Positions 1 to 37,539 of a stretch of DNA of 64,000 bases are shown piece by piece (the first letter of the stretch is position 1; every line of letters starts with the position of its first letter). A program made the position numbers and the translations under genes. The notes below the pieces were generated by a model, which saw only the letters and a list, made by a program, of their open reading frames with translations, was not told the origin of the DNA and made no database searches. Origin of the DNA: Scatophagus argus (lineage: Eukaryota > Chordata > Actinopteri > Scatophagidae); contig NC_058506.1 of assembly GCF_020382885.2 (NCBI RefSeq), positions 11,076,318-11,140,317 on the forward strand, written 5' to 3'.

Positions 1-19122
<19,122 letters not shown>

Positions 19123-22100
19123 GTCTGCACTAGAAGACCCGCCCCCGCCCACCCGAGTGACATTCTCTGCAGTGAAAGCACACCGCGATCATCTTCGGAC
19201 CGGGCCTGGCCCGACCAGACTCATTCCAGCCTTTGGGACTCATTCCATCAACCCTCATTTAACTTAACTTAGTGCAGCTGTGATTTCCTCTTATGGCCCA
19301 CTGCAGCACTGGATGGATTTGGTCATATTTACACATCACTCTCCTTCTCAGCCAAATGAGTTCAACATCTGATAGCATGCAGAGCTGATGCTCATCATTA
19401 AATGATTTAAGCCGACCTCTTTATTCCAAAGTTAGCTTTCATCATGACTTGCCAGGATTGATGATATTCTCTTTCTGAACATTTTAATTTTTTTCTGACA
19501 AAGGCACTCAGTGTCTCTATGGACAACCTTTAGGTTGGAGCAGTAGTGACAGGCCAGAAAGGCCAGTGCAATTATAAGGGATATTTTGCTTGAGGATTGA
19601 TTATTTTTCTATACTGGAGAATAGAGGATCACCTCTGACTTTGTCTCACTTGACATCTGCAGCAGTGCTTTTTTCCCCAAAACCAATTTAAGAAAAGAAA
19701 AAAAAAAAAGACCTTACACAAATGTTGCTGTATGTGCAGGTGAAGGATACATGGAAACCATGATAAGCCTTGTTTTGTTTTTCCCCACTTTACCACACTC
19801 ACTGAAACTGCAGTCGTGTGTCAAAAAATGTTTAACAGTACAAGTTCAGGAGCCTCCAATTTTTCTCCCCTGCACATTATACATATTCAGCAAGGAAAAA
19901 AAAAAACATCACATCCCCATCGAAATTGTCATCTTTGTCCTCTGGTGTATTTTTTTAGAGAGGTGCCTGACAACATCAACACTCAACAGTTCTGTCTTAG
20001 AGCAAGTTTCAGGGAAAAGCAAAAATTTAAAAATAAAAAAAAAAAAAAATCAAAAGAACTCCCTTCCATCTTAGCCAACATGTGGTGCTTATGCCGCTAG
20101 TTTACAGTCTGTTTAGGCCTGCACACGAGTCCTGAATCTGACTAGCAACATGGAGATGTGGGATGACTTGGGACAGAGCTGGTGCCCATGGATCAGAATC
20201 AATCTGTGAAAATTGTGTTGATCACAAACCTGCAAACTGGGAGTGTCAGAAACTTAAAAGCCTTTTTTTTGATGAGTGGAATGTCCTTTTTTGTTGTTGT
20301 TGTTTTTTTTTTTACTTGAAGAAGCAAGAGTTCCTCAGTGTTTAATGCGCACTGAGTTTGTTTTCTTTGGATGACCGATCAATGACGCCCTCTCTGAACA
20401 GATCCACTCAGCTCATGACTTTTCCAATAGCAGGGACCCACCTCTGCTTTGTGTGGGGAGCTCTGGTTTCTTTGCCTGCAGTATGGCGCCTCACGTTACT
20501 ATACTACTGCTTCTGCATCTCCTGCTACTACTAATATACCCACTACTACTGCTGTTTCTACCACAGTTAAATCCAGCGTTTTAGTTGGAAATCAACAAAG
20601 TTGAATAAATACTGAAAGCAAAGGTGGAATATTTATTTGATTAATATTGTCTTACAGATATCTTTAACGAGATTTGTCAATATGGTGTGCTGATGTATCG
20701 AATTGGAAATCTGCCTTCTGTCAACTGTACCACACCCCCACCCACCCACCTCTCCCTCAGTTTGTTTGGTGTCCTCACATTTTTATCATCTCACCAGTGG
20801 CTGGCTGTTTTCTTTTCCTTTCTTTTTTTTTTTTTTTAAGTGTATAGCATAACTGGAAATATTCCTGAGAAGTCACTTTAAGTTGGTTTCTTTCCCACTC
20901 TTGCACTCTTTTGTTCCACTACTGTGAAACACTGATAGGGGGTTGAAGTAGATCATGCAGCATGGGAAAGACGAGAAGTTGGCCGCAGATGTTTCCACAG
21001 GTCCAGTGGCTTTGCACCCCCAACCCACGTTGCCAGTCGCCTGCAATGGTTGAATGATTCTGAAAAGCTAAAGCATCGCCTCACCAGAAGACTACCTTGT
21101 ATGCTCGCTCTCTCACCAAACAACCTCTCGGTAGCAGTGTTCCCTGTAGGAAACTTGAAAGAAGGCCAGCGTTCTCAGGGTCTAAAACAGGAAAGAAATT
21201 GACTTCTTCTGTGGGAAGACTTTTTGGCCAAAGGGGGAAAACTGAAAGGGGGATTAAAAAGAAATAAATGTCAAGACAGGTTGAGTACTGGGATCACGCT
21301 GACATTACAGGCGATGCCCCCTTTACAGGGTTTTACTCTCTGGGTTAAAATGTGTTCTGCACACTGCATGCTGTTAAAACCCACACCCCACTTTCAACTC
21401 CTCTAACAACATCTGAACAAGGGACACACCATTTAAAGCTTTTTTTGTTTTTGGTTGTTTTTTTAAAAAAATCTTTTTAGCAGCTCTGAGATTTCTGTCA
21501 GTCTCGGCTGTGAAGAAGCTACGACAGGAGCGCGTCAGTACCCCTCTCAAAAACACGTTAGCATCTCCCTCGACTCAGGAAAAACAGAGACGTTCTGATC
21601 AGTGCTGTTTTCTGTTTTTCTTTTCTCCTCATTCATCTTACATCCAAAGCAGCAGGGAGTGTTGTCATTTTTATTACTTCATTAGTTTCATTGCTGGGAG
21701 TGAGGAAAGCACAAGTTCACAGACAGACCTGGGTGTCAATAAAAAGGGATTTCTCAATCTCTGAAATTATGTACAGCATGTTTCATATATAAATATATAT
21801 TTAAAATATAAATCTATTTTATTATTATTGAATTTTGGGTTCTTTTACATTTAAGACACTATTGTTGAGGTTTAGGGGAGGGACTCTTGTGTTTACCCAT
21901 CAGAGGGGAGAGCTGAGTGAAGAGAGACACTCTTCACATTGAAATGTGCAGTTTGGGAAGAATCAGTTAATACTTCTTTTGCACAAAATGTATCATACAC
22001 CATCCCACTTTGTTTATCGTTTATTTTTAGTTCTTTTGGGAGAGGGGTCTTTTTATTTAAGAAATTTAAGTCGATGTTCAATATTCTGTACAGTTTTTTT

Positions 22101-22160
22101 ATGTGATTTTTTTTTTCTCCTCCTATTTAAATTAAAGGTTTTTGTGTCTTTGTTTGCAAA
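19123..22160 (+). other. Probable pcnx3 3' untranslated region
   Basis: Follows the pcnx3 stop with no convincing further exon. T-rich and A-rich tracts are frequent. Candidate poly(A) signals on this strand are AATAAA at 21738-21743 and ATTAAA at 22131-22136; which is used cannot be told from sequence. Short open frames here have no recognisable product. Confidence 0.55.
21738..21743 (+). promoter_or_regulatory. Candidate poly(A) signal AATAAA for pcnx3
   Basis: Canonical hexamer about 2.6 kb after the pcnx3 stop, before the convergent immunoglobulin gene. Other candidates exist downstream (22131 ATTAAA, 22923 AATAAA), so the choice is uncertain. Confidence 0.35.
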
Positions 22161-23135
22161 TCAGCTGCTCTGAGTGATTTCATTTACCTGTTTTTTTTTT
22201 TTTTAATTAGTATTATTTTTTTTAGTCTGGAGAATTTCAAGATTTGGCTTTTAATTTGTACTTTCCTTTAAAATATAATGTTAAACACCCTACAGTGGTG
22301 CTGCAGTGCCGTGTATTCTGTATTCAAATGACCCAGTGGTCATGTGCTGTGAATCAGCTAACTTGCTGTTCACCAAGCAATTAACCTTCTTAACCTCTGA
22401 CTCAGTGCACAGTAATTATCTAAAATAAAAACTTTAAAATATTAACAGGAATACGTACAGATAAAGGATCTCTGGTTAGAAACTGAGCGTGTTGACCACA
22501 TTTGTTTAAGGTTTGTCTCTGCCAGCAGAGAACAGACCTGACAGCCTCCTTCATCTGACATTCAGGTCCTTGCAGTACTTGTCATCGACACAGTGAGCAT
22601 TATTGATCCAAATAGGTGTTTTTGTTAAAGATTCGACACAGACCATGGTGAACGACTCCATCTGAAGCATCGACATGTTTGCTTGTTCAGAGATAGAGAT
22701 CATGCTGATGTTTGGCCAAAAGAGACTAAGATCGAATTGTACAAGCGCAGAAGATGTTTTCAGAGTATTTTCTTATTTAGGGCTTGACAAATTCAAAGGC
22801 TTTAGGTTTGAGGTGAGGACTTTAAGGTCAGGATACTGAAACTCAACATGGAGGCTTGTCTTGAGGTGTATTTTTGGATAGATGATTAAAGCCAAGGGAT
22901 CCTGTTTTTATCACGTCATGTAAATAAAATACCACACCTACGGGAAACTGCATTTATTTTTAAGCTTGTGATGCTGTACAGTGATGCAGTAGTATGCAGG
23001 GAGCACGAATTAGGCTGTAAAAATTAATTCTCTACATGAAGCAAAGAGTCTTGGAGGTCTTATTTGACAACAGGGTTGGAGAATTTCTTTTCTCTCTCGT
23101 TTTTCGTTTTGTTAATTCCTACGGACGTTGAGACG
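22161..23135. other. Tail-to-tail intergenic region between pcnx3 and the immunoglobulin gene
   Basis: No supported exon on either strand. It contains a candidate - strand poly(A) signal for the immunoglobulin gene: tttatt on + at 22953-22958, about 180 nt past its stop codon. It also has a + strand AATAAA near 22923. The two genes therefore converge here. Confidence 0.5.
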
Positions 23136-25467
23136 TCAGACAAAGGAGCGCTTCATCAGAGACGGAGTGTACCGTATCTCATTGTAACACTCCTCTTCTT
23201 TGCCCTCGCTCCACCTCCTCCCGTCCTGTCCCGTGCGATGGAGCCACAGCACGAGCACCAGCAGCATCAACAGCACCAGGCACATGGACAAGGTGAGCAG
23301 CACACCCTGCAGAACGCCTGAGGAGCTGCCTGGGGCTGCGGGAAAAAACACAAAACCATCACTGAAATCATTTAGCTGGCTGCAGCGGAAAAAGGCAGAG
23401 AGAGTTAACGGGTGATCAAACAGGCTCTCACTGCTGTAGATGGACAGATTGACGTAGCAGTTCTCTGTTCCCAGGAGGTTTGTGGCGGAGCAGCGATACA
23501 GGCCGGACGTCTGAGAGGACACGTTGACAATCTGGACGGAGCCTGACAGATCCCCTGAGAGACAGAAAGACCCTGATGATGTCCTACTGATGTTATCGGG
23601 GGTTATCTCCGCCTGGGCTTGAGACTTTAACGTCTTGAGACTTTGGGTTTGAAATGGCATTTAAGATGCAGGAGCAGGGGGTCAAATTAAAGACAGCATC
23701 CAGCTGCTTTATGGGAAGTCTTGGATCCAGTTTTTCCTTGTTATTTTTTACTTTAATCCGTAGTAGCGAATGAAAGTAATGATATTTCAGCTTCTATTGC
23801 TGTGCTTTTAACTCTTTTTAAAACAGTCCCTTCTGATATCCCCAACAATACAAAATTGCTGGAGTGCCCCTTTAACTGTCACTTCATATTGAGGTGTGAT
23901 TGTCTTACATAAAAAAAAAAGGCAAGGTGCGGGTAAATACTTTTTAGAGGCACTGAAGCTGCTTGATGCAGCTTTATCACACTCAAAATGAGGAAAGTAC
24001 TGAAATCCAATACAAATTTTCCACACATTATAAAATTCAATTTGTGGAAGACAAATTGAATGTTATGAACAATTTCATAAATAATTCTCTGACATCTTTC
24101 AGAAGATTTTAAAATAATAAAAACAAAAAGATTATGATTCTGCAAAAGGGTCCTTAAGGTCTGAGACAAACACTTAATGATGTACACGAGCGGTGTGTTA
24201 CTGACCCTCCATGTTGATGGGAAGTGCGATTTCCTCCGGATTCAGTTTATCCCAGCGGATCTCTGGAGTGGGGACGCCCTCTGCCACTGAGCAGGACAGC
24301 GTGACACTTCCTCCCATTTCAATGTCGCCGTCCCACTGGCACGCAGGCAGCGAAGGTGGCGCTAGAAAAATAATGAGTAGATCGGTTCGTTAAAGGTAAA
24401 TGATGAATTGCTTCATATGTGTAAGTACCACTGAACTGGCTTCCTCTGACAGAACTGGACAGTATGTGAAACACTCACCCAGAACGCTGAGCTCCAGTTC
24501 TCCTATGCCAGGATCTGCGGTCTCGGGCGGGTTGTTGACCATGCAGCGGTAAATACCAGCATCTGATACACGTGTGTCATTCAGGACAATGTCTGCACTC
24601 CAGGGTATACCTACAATTGTGGTTTACATAAAATCACCGTATTTTTATCCTTTCATCAATTTCTAAATTCATCCTTTGATTTTTTTTTTTTTTTTTTTTT
24701 TTTTTACAGTTGAGAAGTGAATTAAATAAGGCCACAGTTCAAAAAAGGGGTTGGGTGTCTTACCTGTAAAGCCCACCCTGCCAGTGAGGGTTGGATCTTC
24801 GATCACCTGTCCATGGTCGTACACAATCACCTGTGAGCGAGAACAGCTCTTAATAAGCAGTTTCAGACCACATACTGTACATACAGACAGGCTTGTTGGG
24901 TTTCACAGAAGCTATTCTATGCTGCACTTTGATTTTGGCTTTAATGTGGATCATGAATCTTCTGGGAAGTTGTTACTACTTTTACCAACATCCAGTGCAG
25001 AAGTGATTTTAAAAAATGCATAAAAATGCAAACCACCTTCAAGAATAGCTCAGATGTACGGTCAGTTTGTAAGGCTGCAGCTCGTTGAGGGAGTCTGTCA
25101 GAGGTGTGTGTTGGGATTCAGACCTGGATTGGGGCATCTGGACTGGAGAAAGGAGCCAGAGTCCAAATGACATTGAGTCTGGAAAGAGGGCTGGAGGTGA
25201 AGAAAGAGCAGGGCAGGACCACAAAATCACCCTGAACCACCTTTAGACTGGATTCCCTCATGGTGACCCTGAGTGCAACTGTGTCAATAGACGGGATAGA
25301 ACAGGTCAAACAATAACTGTACAAGTTGTTTAAAATATTTGCATGTTTTATTCTGCTTTTAACGTCCCTAGTTTCTCAGTTGATGAGCAGACTGCAGGGC
25401 TCCTCCCTCTCCTCCTTCATTACTGAAATAATGACCCCCCCCCCTCCAAACCCCCATCATCCCCAGG

Positions 25468-25504
<37 letters not shown>

Positions 25505-26276
25505 AATTCAGCGTGCATATTAGTCGTTAATTACACTTGACAGATTTGAGGTTGAGCCAAACTCGTCACAGACTGAGCGGAACAACAGCCCACTTCACTG
25601 GGACGTGTTCATGAAAACATACTGTCAATTCCCGACATTGTCTCCATGTAGATCGGCAGTTTGTAAAGCGTCAGGCTTTACAGACCCTTTCAAGTTATGA
25701 CACTCAAAATGACAAACATAGGCGTTATTGGATAGAACCAAAATTTAAAATAGGCTGTTTTTCAGGGGCAATTTCTGATTACGTAATTAAGAAATAAGCG
25801 CACAAATGAAATCGTTAGCTCATCAGTCTTACATGTGGTAATTTGTCTGTACAATCTCACATCTCTGGTTTGGAAAAAAAAAATGTACCTGACTAACCTG
25901 TTAAACTGTCAGCAATGTTTACAAATGACACTTTTAGTAGGCTGTCAAAACAAATCTGCAATCTCACAGTCAGACATGAATATTCTCAGCACTGAGGGTC
26001 TGTGTGACACACTCAGGTCCATACTGTAGGTTTTAAGGGTCTGAAGTCCCTCTGTTTACAACAGAAAAACAAAATGAACAAACATACAGCTCCACTTGCA
26101 GCTTTGCATATCCCTCAGATCACTTGAAGTCATAGCAATGTGTACAAAGTGTCCAGTATTTTTCCTCTCGTCTAACTCAGTTTGTAGCAAAGCTTAAGAC
26201 AGACCCACTCACCATTCTCCAGAGGGCTGAAACACACACACAGGGTCCACAGCATCCATCTTGCAGAGGAGCCCAT
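23136..26276 (-). CDS. CTX-family immunoglobulin membrane protein, IGSF11-like (298 aa)
   Basis: Predicted single-pass cell-surface adhesion protein. Exons on the - strand, 5' to 3': 26276-26213, 25278-25124, 24830-24764, 24610-24479, 24361-24206, 23554-23432, 23335-23136; all junctions keep phase. Residues 1-21 form a signal peptide. A V-set domain has Cys45, Trp60 and DAGIYRC (Cys118). A C2-set domain has Cys163, Trp176 and Cys213, plus the extra pair Cys147/Cys224 typical of the CTX family. A membrane helix spans about 241-264. The V domain (LNVIWTLAPFSSPDAPIQV, GRVGFTG) closely resembles IGSF11 (BT-IgSF). However, the cytoplasmic tail is only about 34 residues, much shorter than IGSF11, and ends SFV, a class I PDZ ligand. 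It could be a fish-specific IGSF11/VSIG paralogue, so no symbol is given. Confidence 0.88.
24680..24705 (+). repeat. Poly(T) tract
   Basis: An uninterrupted run of about 26 T within the intron between the second and third V-set exons of the immunoglobulin gene. On the transcribed (-) strand it reads as poly(A). Confidence 0.85.
25472..25501 (+). repeat. (TG)n microsatellite
   Basis: About 15 perfect dinucleotide units in the first intron of the immunoglobulin gene. Confidence 0.9.
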
Positions 26277-27984
26277 GGCTGAGAGGAAACACGGACAGAG
26301 GCAGCCCTCTTTCCCCTTGAATACAAGCTGGTGGCCAAAAAACCAGGCATGCATGATTAATCTATTGAGCGATGCAACCAACCCCACCCTCCTTTATTTT
26401 CACCCTCACTTTATTCTTACCTGTCATTGTCTGTTTGCGGGGGGTGGAAAAATATGTTTGTCAAACTGAAATGACCGCAGAAGGATTTTTATTAAGTCTT
26501 ATTAACTGCCCATATTGGAACTAACAAGTCTGGACACAGCAGTATGATCTGTTTCTCCAGTGTGCAGTCAATAACAGGTCAGCTTGTAGTCTAATTAGTT
26601 AGTGCGACGCGAGTAACCGCAGCTGCTCCACAGAACACAAACAACCCATTAGGTATGAGATCCCATAATGCTGCAGGGTGACATACAGTATGTGGTGCAT
26701 GGCGGTCAGCTTCTGTTGAGGCAGACTACACTGAGGACTTCCTGTCAGCTAACGTTAGCCATCACAAGCTAACGATCAGATCAGACATAGTGAGGCTGCA
26801 GCAGCAAAACTTTTTACATCCGAAAGCTACACAGCCTCACTTTGAGGATGAAAGTCACTTTTCTTAATTACTGGAATGATTAATAGACTTATCCATAAGG
26901 TATCCAGCAGAAAATGAATCCACAACACTTTTCTAGAAATTATTAATTTCTTAAGTTTTTTTTAATTTTTAATTAAGTTATTTATCATTCCAACATCTCA
27001 GACATGAGGATGGGATGCTTTCATTATTTCATATTGAATCTGTATATCTAATAATTTCTGGGGTTTTGGGGCGCAGCTTGGACAAAACACAAAAACTTAC
27101 CTTTTTTTACATTTACATTTTAAGGTATAGACTGAATGTCGATTCAATTAATACAAAAACTGACTGATTAATTTGTGAACTTGAAACTTTCCAAGATTTT
27201 TAAGGTTTCTCCACTCATGTTGCTCTCTCACAGTGTTGTGGGTAATACGCTCCAGTCATCTGCCACTTCTCACTTTTTCTTCAAAGTGTAGCTTGTTTCA
27301 CTAAGCAAAAGTGTGTTCCACTTGTTGGTTTCTCAAGATTGTGAACCCAACAACTAATTTGGGATCATTCATTTCTACTCAAAGCACATCTAAATGCTGA
27401 AAGACCAGCTTCAAACTTTCATGGCTACAATAAGTTTTTCTGAGTTAGTGTGAATATAAAAAAGAAAAATCTACAGGAAGAATGAAACCTTTCAGTCAGA
27501 GCTGCTTCATTATTCAAAAAATAAGAAACAAAAAGCACATGATGCACATGACACAAATAAAAATCTGAAGAAATTCCTCCAGAAGCCTGTCTTTCCTGGT
27601 GGAGCCCCCAAATCAGTACTTTGTTTCTATCCAAAAACAAAAAGGTTGTTTTACTCTCCTCTGCGTATGATGATTCATGGATTCAAGGCAGCCGAGGAGC
27701 CGAGGTCGTCTTGTCACAAATGTGAGGAAATGTTCAAAGTTTAGTTTTTGACACTTGAAAGCGAGTGGTCTGCTGATAAGGACATCAGCTCGTTATGACC
27801 TATGGGCTAAACACAACTTTGTCATCACTGCTGCTTTTGATGGATTTACATAAAATGTGTTAGTTATTCGTGACTCACATAAGTCGATCTGCCTGCCGAG
27901 TTCTCCAGCGATCATCCAATCACGTTCCAGTTTAGATAACCAGACATCACATAGTGGAGTCACACAGTTTGTCAGATTTAATCA

Positions 27985-28190
27985 GTGGTGGAAAGTTATG
28001 AAGTACATTTACTCAAATGAGGTACCTGCACTTGAGTACTTAGGCATTAAGACATTTTGTACTTCAACTGCACACATCACAGAGGGAAATATTTCACTTT
28101 TTACTCGACTACATTTACAGCTTTACCAGATACTTCGCATTTATTACTTTAGACGATTAAAACAAATAGTTGTGATGCATTATTGTGAGT
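27985..28190. repeat. Teleost interspersed repeat (tggtggaaagt…aagtacatttactcaa type)
   Basis: Contains gtggtggaaagttatgaagt, acatttactcaaatga, gtacttgagtac-like text, agagggaaatatt and tttttactcgactacattt in the order seen in a very abundant fish non-autonomous repeat. The copy is diverged. Family assignment is from memory; I cannot name the class with certainty. Confidence 0.7.
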
Positions 28191-28417
28191 TACGATAACC
28201 AGCAGTGTATCAAATAATTAAGATTATTCCAATTTTTACTGAATCCTATCTGAGTACCTCTTCTCCCACGACATCTGATGAGTCCAACATGGGAGCATGA
28301 CGAAAAGGATTCACACGTGAGCATTATGGTGATTTTTGATTTTCGACAGACAGTCGCCAATAATCCTGCTGCCAGATGAGCTGAGTGTTGAAGCAGAAAA
28401 AAAAGTGTAAGAAAGTA

Positions 28418-28420
<3 letters not shown>

Positions 28421-28452
<32 letters not shown>
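28421..28452 (+). repeat. Poly(A) tract, A32
   Basis: Uninterrupted A run; may be the tail of a retroposed sequence or a simple repeat. No recognisable retrogene precedes it. Confidence 0.85.
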
Positions 28453-28456
<4 letters not shown>

Positions 28457-28669
28457 GAGGTTCAAGTCGAAACGGAGCCAAAGCAAAAAGGTTCTTGAGG
28501 TGAGAGCAGCAAAGCAACATGTGACCTTTTCAGGTTTTCAAATTCGACCTTTTATCATGTCACCTTGAGGAGGTCAGCCATGTCCCTTTTGACTATACAA
28601 GCTGGTCTGCTTCTCCTTCTCTTCCTTTCATTTAAATACACGATACTAGATGCTATGGATTTTTCTTAT

Positions 28670-28688
28670 GGGGGGGGGGGGGGGGGGG
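28670..28688 (+). repeat. Poly(G) tract, G19
   Basis: Uninterrupted run of about 19 G. Long G homopolymers are rare in vertebrate DNA and hard to sequence, so the length should be taken with caution. Confidence 0.8.
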
Positions 28689-28724
28689 TAAGTGAATCAG
28701 CTGCTGACCCAGATATGTGAGAAA

Positions 28725-28726
<2 letters not shown>

Positions 28727-28755
<29 letters not shown>
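28727..28755 (+). repeat. (AC)n microsatellite
   Basis: About 14 perfect units, close to the poly(G) tract in the 3' flank of dlat. Confidence 0.9.
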
Positions 28756-28758
<3 letters not shown>

Positions 28759-29465
28759 ATTAACTGCAGGCTGAGATATCGCAGCACTAATAAACAAAAA
28801 GGCAGAACGTGTCAGACTTGTTTTGTTTGTTTGTTTTAAACAAACTTCCAAATTGTTGCAGATTCTGTGTGATCACATTGTAAGTACTCTTTACATTCCT
28901 ACCTACTTTCATCTGGGTCCTTACAAGAAGTCTAATTCTAAGCCAAAGAGCCTGTGGCACAAGGTTGACTTCTCCCGATTTATTGAAACAACAAATAACA
29001 TCAGCACCAGCTTTGTGCGTTCCAGCTGTAAAACAGAATATTTCAACGTGTTTTACTCTGAGACTAGAAAATAAAACTGAAGAGAGAGAATTGGCAAAAC
29101 CGTGGAGTACTTCCTCTAAGAGTATTTGTTATCATTCAGGACTGTACAGATATTGAATTACAAGGTGAGGCTTCATCAGAGCTTACTACCACACCCATAT
29201 ATATACAGCACTGTGTTTGTCCCACAGTGAGGAACATACACATTTAACACACTAAATATTTCAATTGTGTGTGTGTGGCCACAGAACAGTGTCAGGTTTG
29301 TGTGTAAGTGTGTGTGTGTGTGTGTGTATATGTGGGCTCAGTGTGTCTCAAAGTTTACTTCTGCAAGCAGACAAAAATCATAACCCTTTAACTGACAAGG
29401 CCCACAGATAGTCACACTCCCACTTTTCTTTATCGCTTTTACACAGAATCACAGATGAAAGTGGG

Positions 29466-29470
<5 letters not shown>

Positions 29471-29508
<38 letters not shown>
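29471..29508 (+). repeat. (AC)n microsatellite
   Basis: About 19 perfect units, 390 bp downstream of the dlat stop on the - strand, hence probably in its 3' UTR as (GT)n. Confidence 0.9.
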
Positions 29509-29511
<3 letters not shown>

Positions 29512-29673
29512 TACATACAGAAGCTTTGGGATAAATATGCCCGCTGGCTGGACAAGTAACACTTCCGTTTGTAAAACATGGTCAATGTTTTAGTGATGTA
29601 TGTTTCTATTCTAGGATAAATTATACCTAATTCAGGTCTCTCCAGAGATGGGGCCCTTAATAAATAGAAGATG

Positions 29674-29676
<3 letters not shown>

Positions 29677-29712
<36 letters not shown>
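29677..29712 (+). repeat. (GA)n microsatellite
   Basis: About 18 perfect units, about 190 bp downstream of the dlat stop codon, probably transcribed as (TC)n in its 3' UTR. Confidence 0.9.
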
Positions 29713-29716
<4 letters not shown>

Positions 29717-29897
29717 AAACAGGGAGACAGACGGGTAAGCGGAGTGAGCTCTGCCTCAACCCCTTCAGGGTAACTGGGAGTGACCTGGTGGCAGGCTGGC
29801 CACTCACAGGAGGATCCATGCGGGCTTAGACCAATCAGATCTCTTCAGTGAGGGGCCTCAGCCTATTGCTGCAGTTTTAAACAGCAGTACAGTCCAA

Positions 29898-36502
<6,605 letters not shown>

Positions 36503-37539
36503 TTCGCAGCGGTTGAAACACTACACAGAGCTGTTAAATAATGGATTTGTCTTACACCGGCATCAGAGATACGCTGGCACCGAATGTGTGGTCTCTACGC
36601 CTCGATAACCGGCCCGTAGCCTGCTCACTCCTCACTTTCTAATGACCTCCTCCAGTCCAAAACACAACGCTTTACGTCTCTCCTGCTTGTCCTGCCGTCC
36701 CTCGAAAGATGTGTCGTAAACGTTGGCCGTTCAAATTTCAATCAAATAAACAGCAGCACTCTGCATAAACTTACAAACCCACCCAAGGTTAATAGAATAA
36801 TAATATTTTTTTTAAAAAACGATAAAGCATCAATCCAAAGCCTGATTGTTCAAACTAAAAACTCTGGATAAATATTGTACTGCAACTACATCAGCGACCG
36901 CGCGGTGGCAGTCAAATATTTGACAGTAGAACACATTTTTTACAGTCAAATATTTTATATGCGTCTATGAGCCATGGACTCTGCTGCCTTTTCATAATAT
37001 TATTATTTTTAATTCACACACTATACAGGCATAAATTTTCATTAAATGGGGTGTGTGGGACGAATCAAACAGCATAGATGAGACAATAATATCAAGACTT
37101 AGATTTGAACACAATAGACTTAACAGTACACTGTCCAGAATAGGAAAATGTAGCCTAATACAGGAAGTATGACTACTGTGTGCTAGAGGAACCAGTAGAG
37201 CAAGTTATCACAGACATGTGAGGAAAAAGAAAAACAACCCATTCAAAACCTCGTAAAGATAAAAGTACACTTCGATCTAAAATATATGGTTCAAATCGAA
37301 TCATATTTTAGTAACTTAGATTTAAATGACTGAAAAGATATGAGTATTTTATGAACTTGACATTACGATCCGCACGCCGTACCAGTTGGGGGCAGTGATG
37401 CGCTAATTCGTTGTTTACTAACCTCAACAGAAGCTCCAAGAAGAAGAAGAAGAAGAAGAAGAAGAAGAAGCAGCAGCAGTCGTCAAGACGAAGCACTTAT
37501 TTATGTATTAAGTATTTAAATAAAGTGTTAATTATTATT
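36503..37539. promoter_or_regulatory. Divergent intergenic region between dlat and the MULE-derived gene
   Basis: The dlat ATG (- strand, 36502) and the MULE-derived gene ATG (+ strand, 37540) face away from each other across 1.04 kb. The dlat-proximal part (about 36500-36720) is GC-richer than the rest, as for a housekeeping promoter. The far end carries (AAG)n(CAG)n directly upstream of the second gene. No TATA box is placed with confidence, and shared promoter activity is inference. Confidence 0.5.
37438..37479 (+). repeat. (AAG)11(CAG)3 trinucleotide repeat
   Basis: Eleven AAG units followed by three CAG units, about 60 bp upstream of the MULE-derived gene ATG and therefore probably in its 5' UTR or promoter. 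The frame through it is open and in phase with the gene, but no upstream ATG exists, so I do not translate it. Confidence 0.88.

Larger units (their letters stand above)
26277..29897. other. Intergenic region, repeat- and microsatellite-rich
   Basis: Lies between the start of the immunoglobulin gene and the end of dlat, both on the - strand. It holds promoter/upstream DNA of the former and the probable 3' UTR of dlat; a - strand AATAAA (tttatt on +) is at 28979-28984. It also has a degenerate fish repeat at about 27985-28190, A32 at 28421-28452, G19 at 28670-28688, (AC)n at 28727-28755, (CA)n at 29471-29508 and (GA)n at 29677-29712. No supported gene. Confidence 0.6.

Noticed and set aside
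29439-29819. 126-codon - strand open frame near the dlat 3' end
   Set aside because: Built largely from translated (GT)n and (TC)n microsatellites; it follows the dlat stop and has no family resemblance.
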